In this document: positions 45,400 through 53,963 of the stretch, piece by piece
Layout of the letters: each line of letters starts with the position of its first letter
Position numbering within the stretch: position 1 is the first letter of the stretch
Assembly: GCF_024138395.1 (NCBI RefSeq)
Contig: NZ_JAMYDU010000002.1
Location: 434,001 to 498,000 of the forward strand
Direction of reading: 5' to 3'
Source: Pseudomonas mandelii
Lineage (GTDB): Bacteria > Pseudomonadota > Gammaproteobacteria > Pseudomonadales > Pseudomonadaceae
DNA length: 64,000 bases
The notes under the pieces: model-generated
Database searches by the model: none
Told to the model about the DNA's origin: nothing
What the model saw: the letters and a program-made list of their open reading frames with translations, nothing else
Translations under genes and position numbers: made by a program

Positions 45400-45430
45400 T
45401 TGACCCTATAGTGGCTACAGGGTCTTTACT
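45400..45430 (+). promoter_or_regulatory. CadR operator and cadA promoter
   Basis: The dyad ACCCTATAG-TGG-CTACAGGGT (45403-45423, one mismatch) lies over the spacer of a promoter with TTGACC (45400-45405) and TTTACT (45425-45430). The spacer is 19 bp, the over-long spacing that MerR-type activators correct by DNA twisting. It serves cadA and overlaps the leader of divergent cadR. Confidence 0.88.
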
Positions 45431-45447
45431 TGGCAACAGGCACCTTC

Positions 45448-45465
45448 ATGGACGCGACCCAATGA
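45448..45465 (+). CDS. Five-codon leader ORF overlapping the cadA start
   Basis: ATG GAC GCG ACC CAA TGA encodes MDATQ and its stop overlaps the cadA ATG as ATGA. An AGG at 45438-45440, 7 bases before it, is the only Shine-Dalgarno-like sequence near; cadA itself has none. Translation of cadA may depend on coupling to this leader. Whether it is translated is inferred. Confidence 0.4.
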   Translation: MDATQ

Positions 45466-47741
45466 GCGATTCTCTTCACACCCACAAACCCAAGGCCGGG
45501 CACGATCACAGCCCCAAGCTGAAGCCTGTGTCCCAGCATGACCATGGAAGCCACGGGGATTCCTGCTGTTCCTCCCAAGCCGCGGCACCTTCGCGGATTG
45601 TGTTGAGCGAGACGCCGACCGCCGGTGCGCGGCTGAGCAGTTTCCGCATCGAGGCGATGGACTGCCCGACCGAGCAGACGCTGATCCAGAACAAACTCGG
45701 GAAGCTGTCGGGTGTGCAGCAACTGGAATTCAACCTGATCAATCGGGTGTTGGGCGTGACCCATGACCTGCCAAGCACCACGCCGATCATCGACGCGATC
45801 AAGTCGCTTGGCATGCACGCCGAGCCCATGGAGCAGGGCGCCGAAGCGCCGGCGTCGAGCCCTAAACCTGCGGAAAAGCCTTGGTGGCCGCTAGCGCTGT
45901 CCGGCGTTGGGGCGCTCACCGCCGAGCTTATCCACTTCACCGATGCAGCTCCAAACTGGGTGGTGGCGGTTATCGCGCTGATCTCGATCCTCAGCGGTGG
46001 CCTCGGTACTTACAAGAAGGGCTGGATTGCCCTGAAAAACCTCAACCTGAACATCAACGCGCTGATGAGCATTGCGGTGACCGGTGCGATTCTGATCGGT
46101 CAGTGGCCGGAAGCGGCGATGGTGATGTTCCTGTTCACCGTGGCCGAGTTGATCGAAGCCAGGTCCCTGGACCGGGCGCGCAACGCCATCGGCGGGTTGA
46201 TGCAGATGGCCCCCGAGCAAGCCACGGTGCAGCAGGCCAACGGCAGTTGGGTCGCACAACCGGTTAAAAACATCGAACTGGGTGCGCGGGTGCGGGTGCG
46301 TCCCGGCGAGCGGATCGGTCTGGACGGCGAAGTGGTGTCTGGCAACTCGACCATCGATCAGGCGCCGATCACCGGTGAAAGCCTGCCGGTGGAGAAAACC
46401 ATCGGCGACAAGGTGTTTGCCGGCACCATCAACCAGTCCGGTTCACTGGAATATACCGTGACTGCCGAGGCCAACCACTCAACCTTGGCGCGCATCATTC
46501 ATGCTGTGGAACAGGCCCAAGGAGCGCGCGCTCCGACCCAGCGTTTCGTCGACAGCTTCTCGAAAATCTACACCCCGGCGGTGTTCATCCTGGCCCTGGC
46601 CGTGGCGGTGATTCCACCGCTGTTCATGAATGCGTTGTGGTTCGACTGGATCTACCGGGCGCTGGTGTTGCTGGTGGTCGCTTGTCCGTGTGCATTGGTG
46701 ATTTCCACCCCGGTGACTATCGTCAGTGGCCTCGCGGCAGCGGCGCGCAAAGGGATTCTGGTCAAGGGCGGCGTCTACCTGGAGCACGGTCACAAACTCG
46801 ATTACCTGGCCCTCGACAAGACCGGCACCCTCACTCACGGCAAACCGGTGCAGACCGACTATTTGTCCCTCGACCCAACCGTTGATGAAACAGCCCCGGC
46901 CATTGCGGCGGCACTGGCCGGTCGTTCGGATCACCCGGTGTCGCTGGCCATCGCCAATGCGGCGGTGGATGCAGTTGGGCATAACCAACTCAAGCCGTTG
47001 ATTGTGGATAACTTCGAAGCCCTGGCGGGGCGTGGTGTGCGCGGCGAGATTAACGGTGAGCTCTACCACTTGGGCAACCATCGCCTGGTGGAAGATTTGG
47101 GCCTGTGTTCGCCAGCGCTGGAAGAGCAGCTGTTTGCTCTGGAGAAGCAGGGCAAATCCGTGGTGCTGTTGCTCGACAAGTCGGGTCCCTTGGCGCTGTT
47201 TGCCGTCGCGGACACAGTGAAAGCGTCCAGTCGCGAAGCGATCCAGCAGTTGCATGAGTTGGGCATCAAAACCCTGATGTTGACCGGCGACAACGTTCAC
47301 ACCGCTCAGGTCATCGCCGCCCACGTGGGCATCGATCAGGCGCAGGGCGATTTGTTGCCGACCGAGAAACTGCAAGCCATCGAAACGCTGTACGCCCAAG
47401 GCCATCGGGTCGGGATGGTCGGCGACGGCATCAACGACGCCCCAGCGCTGGCGCGGGCCGAGATCGGTTTCGCCATGGCGGCCGCCGGTACCGACACCGC
47501 CATCGAAACCGCCGATGTCGCCCTGATGGACGACGATCTACGCAAGATCCCGGCCTTCATCCGCTTGTCGCGGCAGACCTCGAACATCCTCAAACAGAAC
47601 ATTGCCCTGGCATTGGTCATCAAAGCGATCTTTCTTGGGGTAACCTTCGCCGGGATCGCCACCATGTGGATGGCGGTGTTCGCTGACATGGGCGTGAGCC
47701 TGTTGGTGGTGTTCAATGGTTTGCGCCTGTTGCGCAAATAG
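45462..47741 (+). CDS. cadA: Cd2+/Zn2+/Pb2+-exporting P1B-type ATPase CadA
   Basis: It pumps cadmium, zinc and lead to the periplasm. The protein is 759 residues. The N-terminal tail is rich in His and Cys (HKPKAGHDH, HDHGSHGDSCCSS), and the HMA domain has the metal motif AMDCPTEQT (Cys68). Eight helices follow, with the transmembrane CPC of VVACPCALVIS, the phosphatase motif TGES, the phosphorylation site DKTGTLT, and MVGDGINDAPALA. It is divergent from cadR; LysR follows 17 bases later. Confidence 0.95.
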   Translation: MSDSLHTHKPKAGHDHSPKLKPVSQHDHGSHGDSCCSSQAAAPSRIVLSETPTAGARLSSFRIEAMDCPTEQTLIQNKLGKLSGVQQLEFNLINRVLGVTHDLPSTTPIIDAIKSLGMHAEPMEQGAEAPASSPKPAEKPWWPLALSGVGALTAELIHFTDAAPNWVVAVIALISILSGGLGTYKKGWIALKNLNLNINALMSIAVTGAILIGQWPEAAMVMFLFTVAELIEARSLDRARNAIGGLMQMAPEQATVQQANGSWVAQPVKNIELGARVRVRPGERIGLDGEVVSGNSTIDQAPITGESLPVEKTIGDKVFAGTINQSGSLEYTVTAEANHSTLARIIHAVEQAQGARAPTQRFVDSFSKIYTPAVFILALAVAVIPPLFMNALWFDWIYRALVLLVVACPCALVISTPVTIVSGLAAAARKGILVKGGVYLEHGHKLDYLALDKTGTLTHGKPVQTDYLSLDPTVDETAPAIAAALAGRSDHPVSLAIANAAVDAVGHNQLKPLIVDNFEALAGRGVRGEINGELYHLGNHRLVEDLGLCSPALEEQLFALEKQGKSVVLLLDKSGPLALFAVADTVKASSREAIQQLHELGIKTLMLTGDNVHTAQVIAAHVGIDQAQGDLLPTEKLQAIETLYAQGHRVGMVGDGINDAPALARAEIGFAMAAAGTDTAIETADVALMDDDLRKIPAFIRLSRQTSNILKQNIALALVIKAIFLGVTFAGIATMWMAVFADMGVSLLVVFNGLRLLRK

Positions 47742-47758
47742 ACGATGAGGGAAGGGGT

Positions 47759-48622
47759 GTGCTGAGTGCCGAGCTGAAGGCGTTTTACATGGTTGCCCGG
47801 TTGGGCAGCATTACCCTGGCAGCGAAAAAGCTCGGCCTGAGCCAACCGACGGTGACGACCCAGATTCGGCATCTGGAAAGCCAGTACTCGGTTGAACTGT
47901 TCTACCGTGGCGGCCGTCGCCTCAGCGTCAGCGACGAAGGCGCGCGGTTGTTGCCGATGGTGAAAGCGCTGTTGCAGCAGGAAGCCGACATCGAGTTTTT
48001 TCTGCGTAACAGCGGTCAGGTCCAGGGCACGTTACGCATCGCTGCCACGGCGCCCTATTACATCCTTGATCTGGTGAAAGCCTTTCGCGAGCGTTTGCCG
48101 CAGGTGGAAGTGTCGGTGGAAATCGGCAACTCTCAGCAGGTGATCGAGGCGCTGGAGGATTACCGGGTCGATGTCGCCGCGTCTTCGCAGTTGCTGGACG
48201 ACGCGCGGCTGATTCGCCGGGTGCTCGGCAGTGATCCATTGGTGTTGGCGGTACATCGAAATCATCCGTTGGCGGTGCATGATCATGTGCCGCTCAGTGC
48301 GTTGGCAGGACATACCTTATTGATGCGTGAGTCGGGCTCGACCACTCGTCAGCTTACTGAAGAGTTGCTGGCCAGCGCCGGGATGAGTTTCGGCCCGTTA
48401 CTGGAGATCGGCAGCCGGGAGTCGATTCGTGAAGCGGTGTTGCGCAACATTGGCATCAGCATCATCGCCCGGCAGGAGGTGCCTCACGATCCGCAATTGC
48501 GGGTGCTGACCATCGAGAATGCGCCGCAGATTCCGGAGTATCTGTACTGCCTCAAGGAGCGAAAAGGCGCGCGGTTGCCAGCGGCGTTTCTGGGGTTGGC
48601 GCAGGAAATGGCTCCGGCTTAA
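47759..48622 (+). CDS. LysR-family regulator, aminoethylphosphonate-associated type
   Basis: This is a 287-residue LysR protein. The N-terminal HTH (ITLAAKKLGLSQPTVTTQIR) covers about 15-40; the C-terminal effector domain covers about 88-285. It resembles the LysR proteins that accompany 2-aminoethylphosphonate catabolism genes, and such genes follow. The start is a GTG with GAGGGAAGG just upstream; its closeness to cadA (17 bases) suggests it can also be read from the cadA promoter. Confidence 0.8.
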   Translation: MLSAELKAFYMVARLGSITLAAKKLGLSQPTVTTQIRHLESQYSVELFYRGGRRLSVSDEGARLLPMVKALLQQEADIEFFLRNSGQVQGTLRIAATAPYYILDLVKAFRERLPQVEVSVEIGNSQQVIEALEDYRVDVAASSQLLDDARLIRRVLGSDPLVLAVHRNHPLAVHDHVPLSALAGHTLLMRESGSTTRQLTEELLASAGMSFGPLLEIGSRESIREAVLRNIGISIIARQEVPHDPQLRVLTIENAPQIPEYLYCLKERKGARLPAAFLGLAQEMAPA

Positions 48623-48646
48623 GTTCTTCCGTGACTGTGAGGGCCT

Positions 48647-48715
48647 CTTCGCGGGCAAGCCTCGCTCCTACAGGTTGATCGCATTCCCCTGTAGGAGCGA
48701 GGCTTGCCCGCGAAG
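48647..48715. repeat. REPIN, outward type, 69 bp (identical to 41125-41193 inverted)
   Basis: Two 27-base REP arms face outward around a core GTTGATCGCATTCCC. It is the exact reverse complement of the element at 41125. It separates the LysR gene from the phosphonate transporter genes. Confidence 0.95.
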
Positions 48716-48846
48716 GCGTCCGTCGGTACGCCGCCGCATCCAACTAAAATCCCCGAATACCACTATCGGCCGTTTTTGCCTCGTTGCCACATGACGGACG
48801 CATTGCAAACCTAGGATGGCCCTCATCTGCTTGATGAGGTCTCTCC

Positions 48847-49923
48847 ATGAACCACTCGACTGCAACTGCCCTGACCAACCCCGGCGCGCCGATGAAAGTG
48901 CGCGGCGTGCAGAAACGCTTCGGCGCGTTCACCGCGCTGGATAACGTCTCGCTCGACGTGGCGGCCGGTGAGCTGGTGTGCCTCTTGGGGCCGTCGGGCT
49001 GTGGCAAAACTACCTTGCTGCGCTGCATCGCCGGCCTTGAGAAACAAGACAGCGGCGAGTTGTACCTCGGCAATCGCGACGTTTCCCACCTGGCACCTCA
49101 AGCCCGGGACTACGGCATACTCTTCCAGTCCTACGCGCTGTTCCCCAATCTCACTGTCGAAGCGAACATTGCCTACGGCCTCGCCGGCAGCGGTCGCGAT
49201 GAAGTGCGCCTGCGCGTCGGTCAGATGCTGGAACTGGTCGGCCTGATCGGCAGTGAGAAAAAATACCCCGGTCAGTTGTCCGGCGGCCAGCAGCAACGGG
49301 TCGCACTGGCTCGAGCCCTGGCGCCAGCGCCGTCCTTGTTGCTGCTGGACGAACCGATGTCGGCGCTCGACGCCCGGGTCCGCGAGCATCTGTGCACCGA
49401 ACTGCGCCAATTGCAGCGCAACCTCGGCGTCACCACCTTGATGGTCACCCACAATCAGGACGAAGCCATGCTAATGGCCGACCGCATCGCCGTGATGAAC
49501 AACGGCAAGGTCGAGCAGTACGCCACGCCGCAGGAAATCTACGACCGCCCGGCCACACCGTTTGTGGCGGAGTTCGTCGGTCAGGGTAACTGGCTGCCGT
49601 TCCGCCGTAGCAGCGACAGTCATGCCCAGGTCGGCGGGATGAACATGCGCCTGGCTGAAGGCAGCGCTAAAACCGCCTCGGGCCGCTTGTTCTGCCGCCC
49701 CGAGGCGATCAACGTCAACCCGCCGGTGCATGAAGAAAACCTGTTCCCGGCCAAGGTTCGCGAGATCACTTTTCTCGGCAACCGCTGCCGCATGAGCTTC
49801 GAGCTCGATCAGCTGCCGGGCCATGCATTGCTGGCGGAACTGGCGCCGGAAGCCATGCCGCGTCTCGGTGCGCAGCAGATCATGGTCGCCTTGCCGCCGC
49901 GCAGCCTGCAGGTGTTTGCCTGA
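48847..49923 (+). CDS. phnT2: 2-aminoethylphosphonate-type ABC transporter ATPase
   Basis: This 358-residue ATPase energises the importer encoded downstream. The motifs are Walker A GPSGCGKTT (48-56), Q-loop FQSYALFPNL, signature LSGGQQQR and Walker B LLLLDEPMSALD; a TOBE-like C-terminal domain (about 275-358) follows. It resembles the PhnT2 group of iron/phosphonate-type importers. Its stop codon overlaps the next ATG (TGATG), so translation is coupled. Substrate assignment rests on the neighbouring FAD enzyme and PhnZ homologue. Confidence 0.82.
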   Translation: MNHSTATALTNPGAPMKVRGVQKRFGAFTALDNVSLDVAAGELVCLLGPSGCGKTTLLRCIAGLEKQDSGELYLGNRDVSHLAPQARDYGILFQSYALFPNLTVEANIAYGLAGSGRDEVRLRVGQMLELVGLIGSEKKYPGQLSGGQQQRVALARALAPAPSLLLLDEPMSALDARVREHLCTELRQLQRNLGVTTLMVTHNQDEAMLMADRIAVMNNGKVEQYATPQEIYDRPATPFVAEFVGQGNWLPFRRSSDSHAQVGGMNMRLAEGSAKTASGRLFCRPEAINVNPPVHEENLFPAKVREITFLGNRCRMSFELDQLPGHALLAELAPEAMPRLGAQQIMVALPPRSLQVFA

Positions 49924-51647
49924 TGAGCGTGAACGTCGCGCTGCCGATACCGCACAAGCAGGTTCGGCAGACCTCCCGTGCCGAGATCGGCGACCGGCTG
50001 TTCGTGGTCGGCGGCAAGGTCCTGCTGCTGGTGTTGCTCGGCGTTGCGGTGTTGATGCCGTTGCTGGCGATCTTCTGGCGTGGTTTCAGCTCTGAAGCCG
50101 GGCAGGGCGGCGGTCTGGTGGCTGCCCGTGAACTGCTGACCAGTGCCAATTTCCACTGGCTGCTGGGCAACAGCCTGAAGGTTTCCCTCAGCGTCGCAGC
50201 GATTGTCGTACCGCTGGCCTACCTGTTTGCCTACGCCCTGCAACGCACATTGATTCCCGGCAAAAGCATCTGGCGCGGGATGTCGCTGTTGCCGCTGATG
50301 GCGCCGTCGATGCTGCCAGGGATTGCGCTGGTTTATCTGTTCGGCAATCAGGGCATGCTGCGCGGTTTGCTCTCGGACAATATCTACGGCTTCTGGGGGA
50401 TTGTTCTCGGTGAGGTCATCTACACCTTCCCACACGCGCTGATGATTTTGCTGTCGGCGCTGTCCCTAGCGGATGCGCGACTGTTCGATGCAGCTTCCAG
50501 CATGGGTGCTAGCCCGGCGAAAGCCTTTCGCAGCATCACCTGGCCGGCGACCCGTCAGGCGGTGTTCGCGGCGTTTTGTCTGGTATTCACTTTGACCATC
50601 ACCGACTTCGGTGTGCCCGTGGTTGTCGGTGGCGATTATCAGGTGCTGGCGCTGGAAGCCTACAAAGCCGTGGTCGGTCAGCAACAATTCGGTCGCGGCG
50701 CGCTGATCGGCATGGTCTTGCTGCTGCCGGCGCTGTTCAGCTTCGGCGTCGACGCCTGGCTGCGTCGGCGCCATGGCGATTCCATGAGCGGGCGGGCGCA
50801 AGTGTTTCAACCGGCTCCATCGAAGCTGCGCGACGGTTGCTACCTGGCCATCGTGCTGCTGATCTGCGCGGTGTTGCTGCTGGTGTTCGGCGTGGCGGTG
50901 TACTCGTCGCTGGTGAAGTTCTGGCCGTACAACCTGTCGCTGTCGCTCAACCATTACCAGTTCAACGACACGGCGGGCGGCGGCTGGCTGGCCTACGGCA
51001 ACAGCGTGAAGATGGCGTTGTGTACGGCGTTGATCGGCAGTGTGCTGATCTTCACTGGCGCTTACCTGATGGAAAAAACCAAGGGTCAGCGCGGATTGAA
51101 TCTGACACTGCGCATGCTCAGTTTCGTACCGATGGCGGTGCCGGGTCTGGTGTTGGGTCTGGGTTACGTCTTCTTCTTCAACCTCACCGGCAACCCGCTG
51201 CATGTGCTCTACGGGACCAAGACCCTGCTGGTGGTCTGCACCATTGCTCACTATTTGACCACCGCGCAAATGACCGCCACCACCGCGCTGCGCCAACTCG
51301 ATGCCGAGTTCGAAGCCGCCGCGCTGTCGCTCAAGGCGCCGCTGTACCGGCACTACCTGCGGGTCACCGTGCCGATCTGCCTGCCGGCGTTGCTGGACAT
51401 CGTGCGCTATCTGTTTGTCTCGGCCATGACCACTGTCTCGGCGGCGATCTTCCTCTACAGCCCCGACACCATCCTCGCGGCGGTGGCGGTGCTGAACATG
51501 GACGATGCCGGCAATGTCGGCGGCGCGGCGGCGATGTCGACCCTGATTCTGTTCACCTCGGCGGGCGTGTCCCTGCTGCTGGCCTGGGCCTCGCGCGGTT
51601 TGTTGCGTCGCTCCCAGGCCTGGCGGCAGACCGCGCCCGGTCTTTGA
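49923..51647 (+). CDS. phnU2: 2-aminoethylphosphonate-type ABC permease, two fused permease domains
   Basis: This is a 574-residue inner-membrane protein made of two permease halves (about 30-290 and 310-570), each with about six helices. Two coupling loops are visible: DAASSMGASPAKAFRSITWP and EAAALSLKAPLYRHYLRVTV. A single fused permease instead of a PhnU/PhnV pair is normal for this subfamily. It overlaps the ATPase gene by one base. Confidence 0.85.
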   Translation: MSVNVALPIPHKQVRQTSRAEIGDRLFVVGGKVLLLVLLGVAVLMPLLAIFWRGFSSEAGQGGGLVAARELLTSANFHWLLGNSLKVSLSVAAIVVPLAYLFAYALQRTLIPGKSIWRGMSLLPLMAPSMLPGIALVYLFGNQGMLRGLLSDNIYGFWGIVLGEVIYTFPHALMILLSALSLADARLFDAASSMGASPAKAFRSITWPATRQAVFAAFCLVFTLTITDFGVPVVVGGDYQVLALEAYKAVVGQQQFGRGALIGMVLLLPALFSFGVDAWLRRRHGDSMSGRAQVFQPAPSKLRDGCYLAIVLLICAVLLLVFGVAVYSSLVKFWPYNLSLSLNHYQFNDTAGGGWLAYGNSVKMALCTALIGSVLIFTGAYLMEKTKGQRGLNLTLRMLSFVPMAVPGLVLGLGYVFFFNLTGNPLHVLYGTKTLLVVCTIAHYLTTAQMTATTALRQLDAEFEAAALSLKAPLYRHYLRVTVPICLPALLDIVRYLFVSAMTTVSAAIFLYSPDTILAAVAVLNMDDAGNVGGAAAMSTLILFTSAGVSLLLAWASRGLLRRSQAWRQTAPGL

Positions 51648-51679
51648 TTCACACCTTCAACTCACACAGGAATTGCACC

Positions 51680-52705
51680 ATGTTCAAGCCTTTGGCCCTG
51701 GCCGCTGCTGTCCTCACCGCTTTCAGCCTGAACGCCTTTGCGGCGAAAACCGAGTTGACGGTGTACACCGCCCTCGAAGCCGAACAACTGAAGACCTACA
51801 AAGAGGCCTTTGAAAAGGCCAACCCGGACGTCGAGATCAAGTGGGTGCGCGATTCCACTGGCATCATCACCGCCAAACTGCTGGCCGAAAAAGCCCGCCC
51901 ACAAGCTGACGCGGTGTGGGGCCTGGCGGCGTCCAGCCTGGCGATTCTCGATCAGCAAGGAATGCTGCAAAGCTACGCACCGAAGGATCTGGGCAAGATC
52001 GGCGGCAACTATCGTGACGCCGCTAACCCGCCAGCCTGGGTCGGCATGGACGTCTGGGCAGCGACCATTTGCTTCAACACCGTCGAGGCCGAAAAGCAGG
52101 GTTTGAGCAAACCCGTGAGCTGGCAGGACCTGACCAAGCCTGAGTACAAAGGCAAGATCGTCATGCCAAACCCGGCCTCGTCCGGCACCGGTTTCCTCGA
52201 CGTCAGCGCCTGGCTGCAAACCTTCGGCGAGAAGCAGGGCTGGCAGTACATGGACGACCTGCACCAGAACATCGGCCAGTACGTTCACTCCGGTTCCAAG
52301 CCGTGCAAACTCGCCGCTGCCGGTGAATTCCCGATCGGTATTTCCTTCGAATACCCGGCCGTTCAGTTGAAACGCCAAGGCGCGCCGCTGGACATCATCC
52401 TGCCGAAAGAAGGCCTGGGCTGGGAGATCGAAGCCACCGCTGTGATCAAAGGCACGCCGCATGAAGACGCGGCGAAAAAACTGGCTGACTTCTCTGCAAG
52501 CCCGGCGGCGATGGAGCTTTACAAAGAGAACTTCGCCGTGCTCGCGCAACCGGGTATCGCCAAGCCGCAGACTGAACTGCCGGCGGATTATGAGCAGCGT
52601 CTGATCAAGAACGACTTTGCCTGGGCCTCGAAGAATCGCGACCAGATCCTCGCCGAATGGCGCAAGCGTTATGACGGCAAGTCCGAGAAAGTGGCTGCCA
52701 AGTAA
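51680..52705 (+). CDS. phnS2: 2-aminoethylphosphonate-type periplasmic binding protein
   Basis: This is the binding protein of the importer, 341 residues. The signal peptide (MFKPLALAAAVLTAFSLNAF-AA) is followed by an Fe3+/phosphonate-type fold: TELTVYTALEAEQLKTYKEA, ADAVWGLAASSLAILDQQGM and PNPASSGTGFLDVSAWLQTF. The ATG at 51680 has CAGGA upstream; the long open frame before it runs through the permease gene and is not coding. It belongs to the PhnS2 group; the actual ligand is not proven. Confidence 0.82.
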   Translation: MFKPLALAAAVLTAFSLNAFAAKTELTVYTALEAEQLKTYKEAFEKANPDVEIKWVRDSTGIITAKLLAEKARPQADAVWGLAASSLAILDQQGMLQSYAPKDLGKIGGNYRDAANPPAWVGMDVWAATICFNTVEAEKQGLSKPVSWQDLTKPEYKGKIVMPNPASSGTGFLDVSAWLQTFGEKQGWQYMDDLHQNIGQYVHSGSKPCKLAAAGEFPIGISFEYPAVQLKRQGAPLDIILPKEGLGWEIEATAVIKGTPHEDAAKKLADFSASPAAMELYKENFAVLAQPGIAKPQTELPADYEQRLIKNDFAWASKNRDQILAEWRKRYDGKSEKVAAK

Positions 52706-52729
52706 GATCTTCATCGGCTGACGGGGCCC

Positions 52730-52802
52730 CATCGCGGGCAAGCCCGCTCCCACATGGTCCGTGGCGTTCACAAAACCTGTGGGAGCGGGCTTGCCCGCGA
52801 TA
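52730..52802. repeat. Short REPIN, outward type, inside the phosphonate cluster
   Basis: Outward units CGCGGGCAAGCCCGCTCCCA and GAGCGGGCTTGCCCGCGA with a spacer of only about 25 bases (type B) lie between the binding-protein gene and the FAD enzyme gene, inside what looks like one transcription unit. Confidence 0.9.
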
Positions 52803-52829
52803 GCGGTCTCGAATTCAGGACATCTCTTA

Positions 52830-53963
52830 ATGACACAACGCAATGACATGCTGATCGTCGGCGCCGGCATTCTCGGATTATCCCACGCTTATGCCGCCGC
52901 CAAGCGCGGTCTCAAGGTCACCGTCTTCGAACGCAGCGCCACGCCTTTGGGCGCTTCGGTGCGCAACTTCGGCCAAGCCCTGGTCACCGGCCAACCACCC
53001 GGCCCGATGCTTGAACTGGCCAAGGCCAGCCGCGACATCTGGGGCCAATGGGCACAACTGGCGGGCCTGCAACTCAAGCGCAACGGCTCGTACCTGTTCG
53101 CTCGCACTGAAGCGGAAGAGCACCTGCTGGAAGCCTTCTGCGCCGGCCGCGCCATGCAGCACGGTTACCGCGTTGAATTGTTGCGCGGTGCGGCATTACA
53201 CGATTTATACGGCGGCCAGTTCAGCCATCACCGTGCCGCGTTGCACGGCATGGACGACCAGCAGCTGTATTCCCGCGAAGCAATTCCGGCGTTGATCGAC
53301 TACCTGCGCCGCGAATTGGGCGTCGAGTTTCACTTCTCCACGCTGGTGCGCGACATCGAGCCGGGGCGCTTGCACAGCACCGCTGGCACCTTCAGCGCCG
53401 AGCAAATCATCGTCTGCTCCGGTCACGATTATCAAACGCTGCTGGCCGAGCCGATTGCCGAACTCAATCCGCAAATCTGCCGTCTGCAAATGCTTCGTGC
53501 CCGTCCGCAGATCAACCTCAACCTGCAGCACGCGCTGCTCACCGGCCTGAGTTGTGTGCATTACGGCGCCTTCGCCGATTTGCCCGAGGCCGTAGCGGTG
53601 CAGGCACAGATTCTGCGCGACGCACCCCATCTGCATGAAAACGGTATTCACCTGCTGATCAGTCCGACGCCTTACGGTGAGTTGATCATCGGCGACTCCC
53701 ACCATTACGGCAGCGATCCGTCTCCGTTCAATGCCGAGCAGGTGGATGACTGGATGATTGAACTGGCCGAGCAGACGTTGGGCTGCAAGGTGCAAGTGGT
53801 CGAACGCTGGCAGGGCGTCTATGGTTCACGCGGACCGGGGCCGTTCTCCTTTTTGCGGCCGATGCCAAGTGTGAGTGTGGCGCTGATGCACACCGGCGTC
53901 GGCATGAGCGTCGGGCCGGCAATGGCCGAACGTAACGTCGCGACCTTATTGGGAGAGCGTTGA
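52830..53963 (+). CDS. FAD-dependent amine oxidoreductase, phosphonate-associated (TIGR03364 type)
   Basis: This is a 377-residue flavoprotein of the DAO family. The FAD-binding motif is IVGAGILGLSHAYAAAKRG (about 9-27), followed by FERSATPLGASVRNFGQ; the C-terminal flavin region is GVYGSRGPGPFSFLRP, then HTGVGMSVGPAMAERN. It matches the oxidoreductases that recur beside phosphonate genes and oxidise aminoethylphosphonate derivatives. AGGA at 52817-52820 sets the ATG. Its TGA overlaps the ATG of the PhnZ-like gene. The substrate is inferred. Confidence 0.8.
   Translation: MTQRNDMLIVGAGILGLSHAYAAAKRGLKVTVFERSATPLGASVRNFGQALVTGQPPGPMLELAKASRDIWGQWAQLAGLQLKRNGSYLFARTEAEEHLLEAFCAGRAMQHGYRVELLRGAALHDLYGGQFSHHRAALHGMDDQQLYSREAIPALIDYLRRELGVEFHFSTLVRDIEPGRLHSTAGTFSAEQIIVCSGHDYQTLLAEPIAELNPQICRLQMLRARPQINLNLQHALLTGLSCVHYGAFADLPEAVAVQAQILRDAPHLHENGIHLLISPTPYGELIIGDSHHYGSDPSPFNAEQVDDWMIELAEQTLGCKVQVVERWQGVYGSRGPGPFSFLRPMPSVSVALMHTGVGMSVGPAMAERNVATLLGER

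Noticed and set aside
44852..45403. A plus-strand open frame over cadR
   Set aside because: It starts inside a REPIN and is antisense to a certain cadR gene.
50576..51679. An upstream extension of the binding-protein frame through the permease gene
   Set aside because: The signal peptide and ribosome site at 51680 fix the real start, and the permease occupies the other frame with clear helices.
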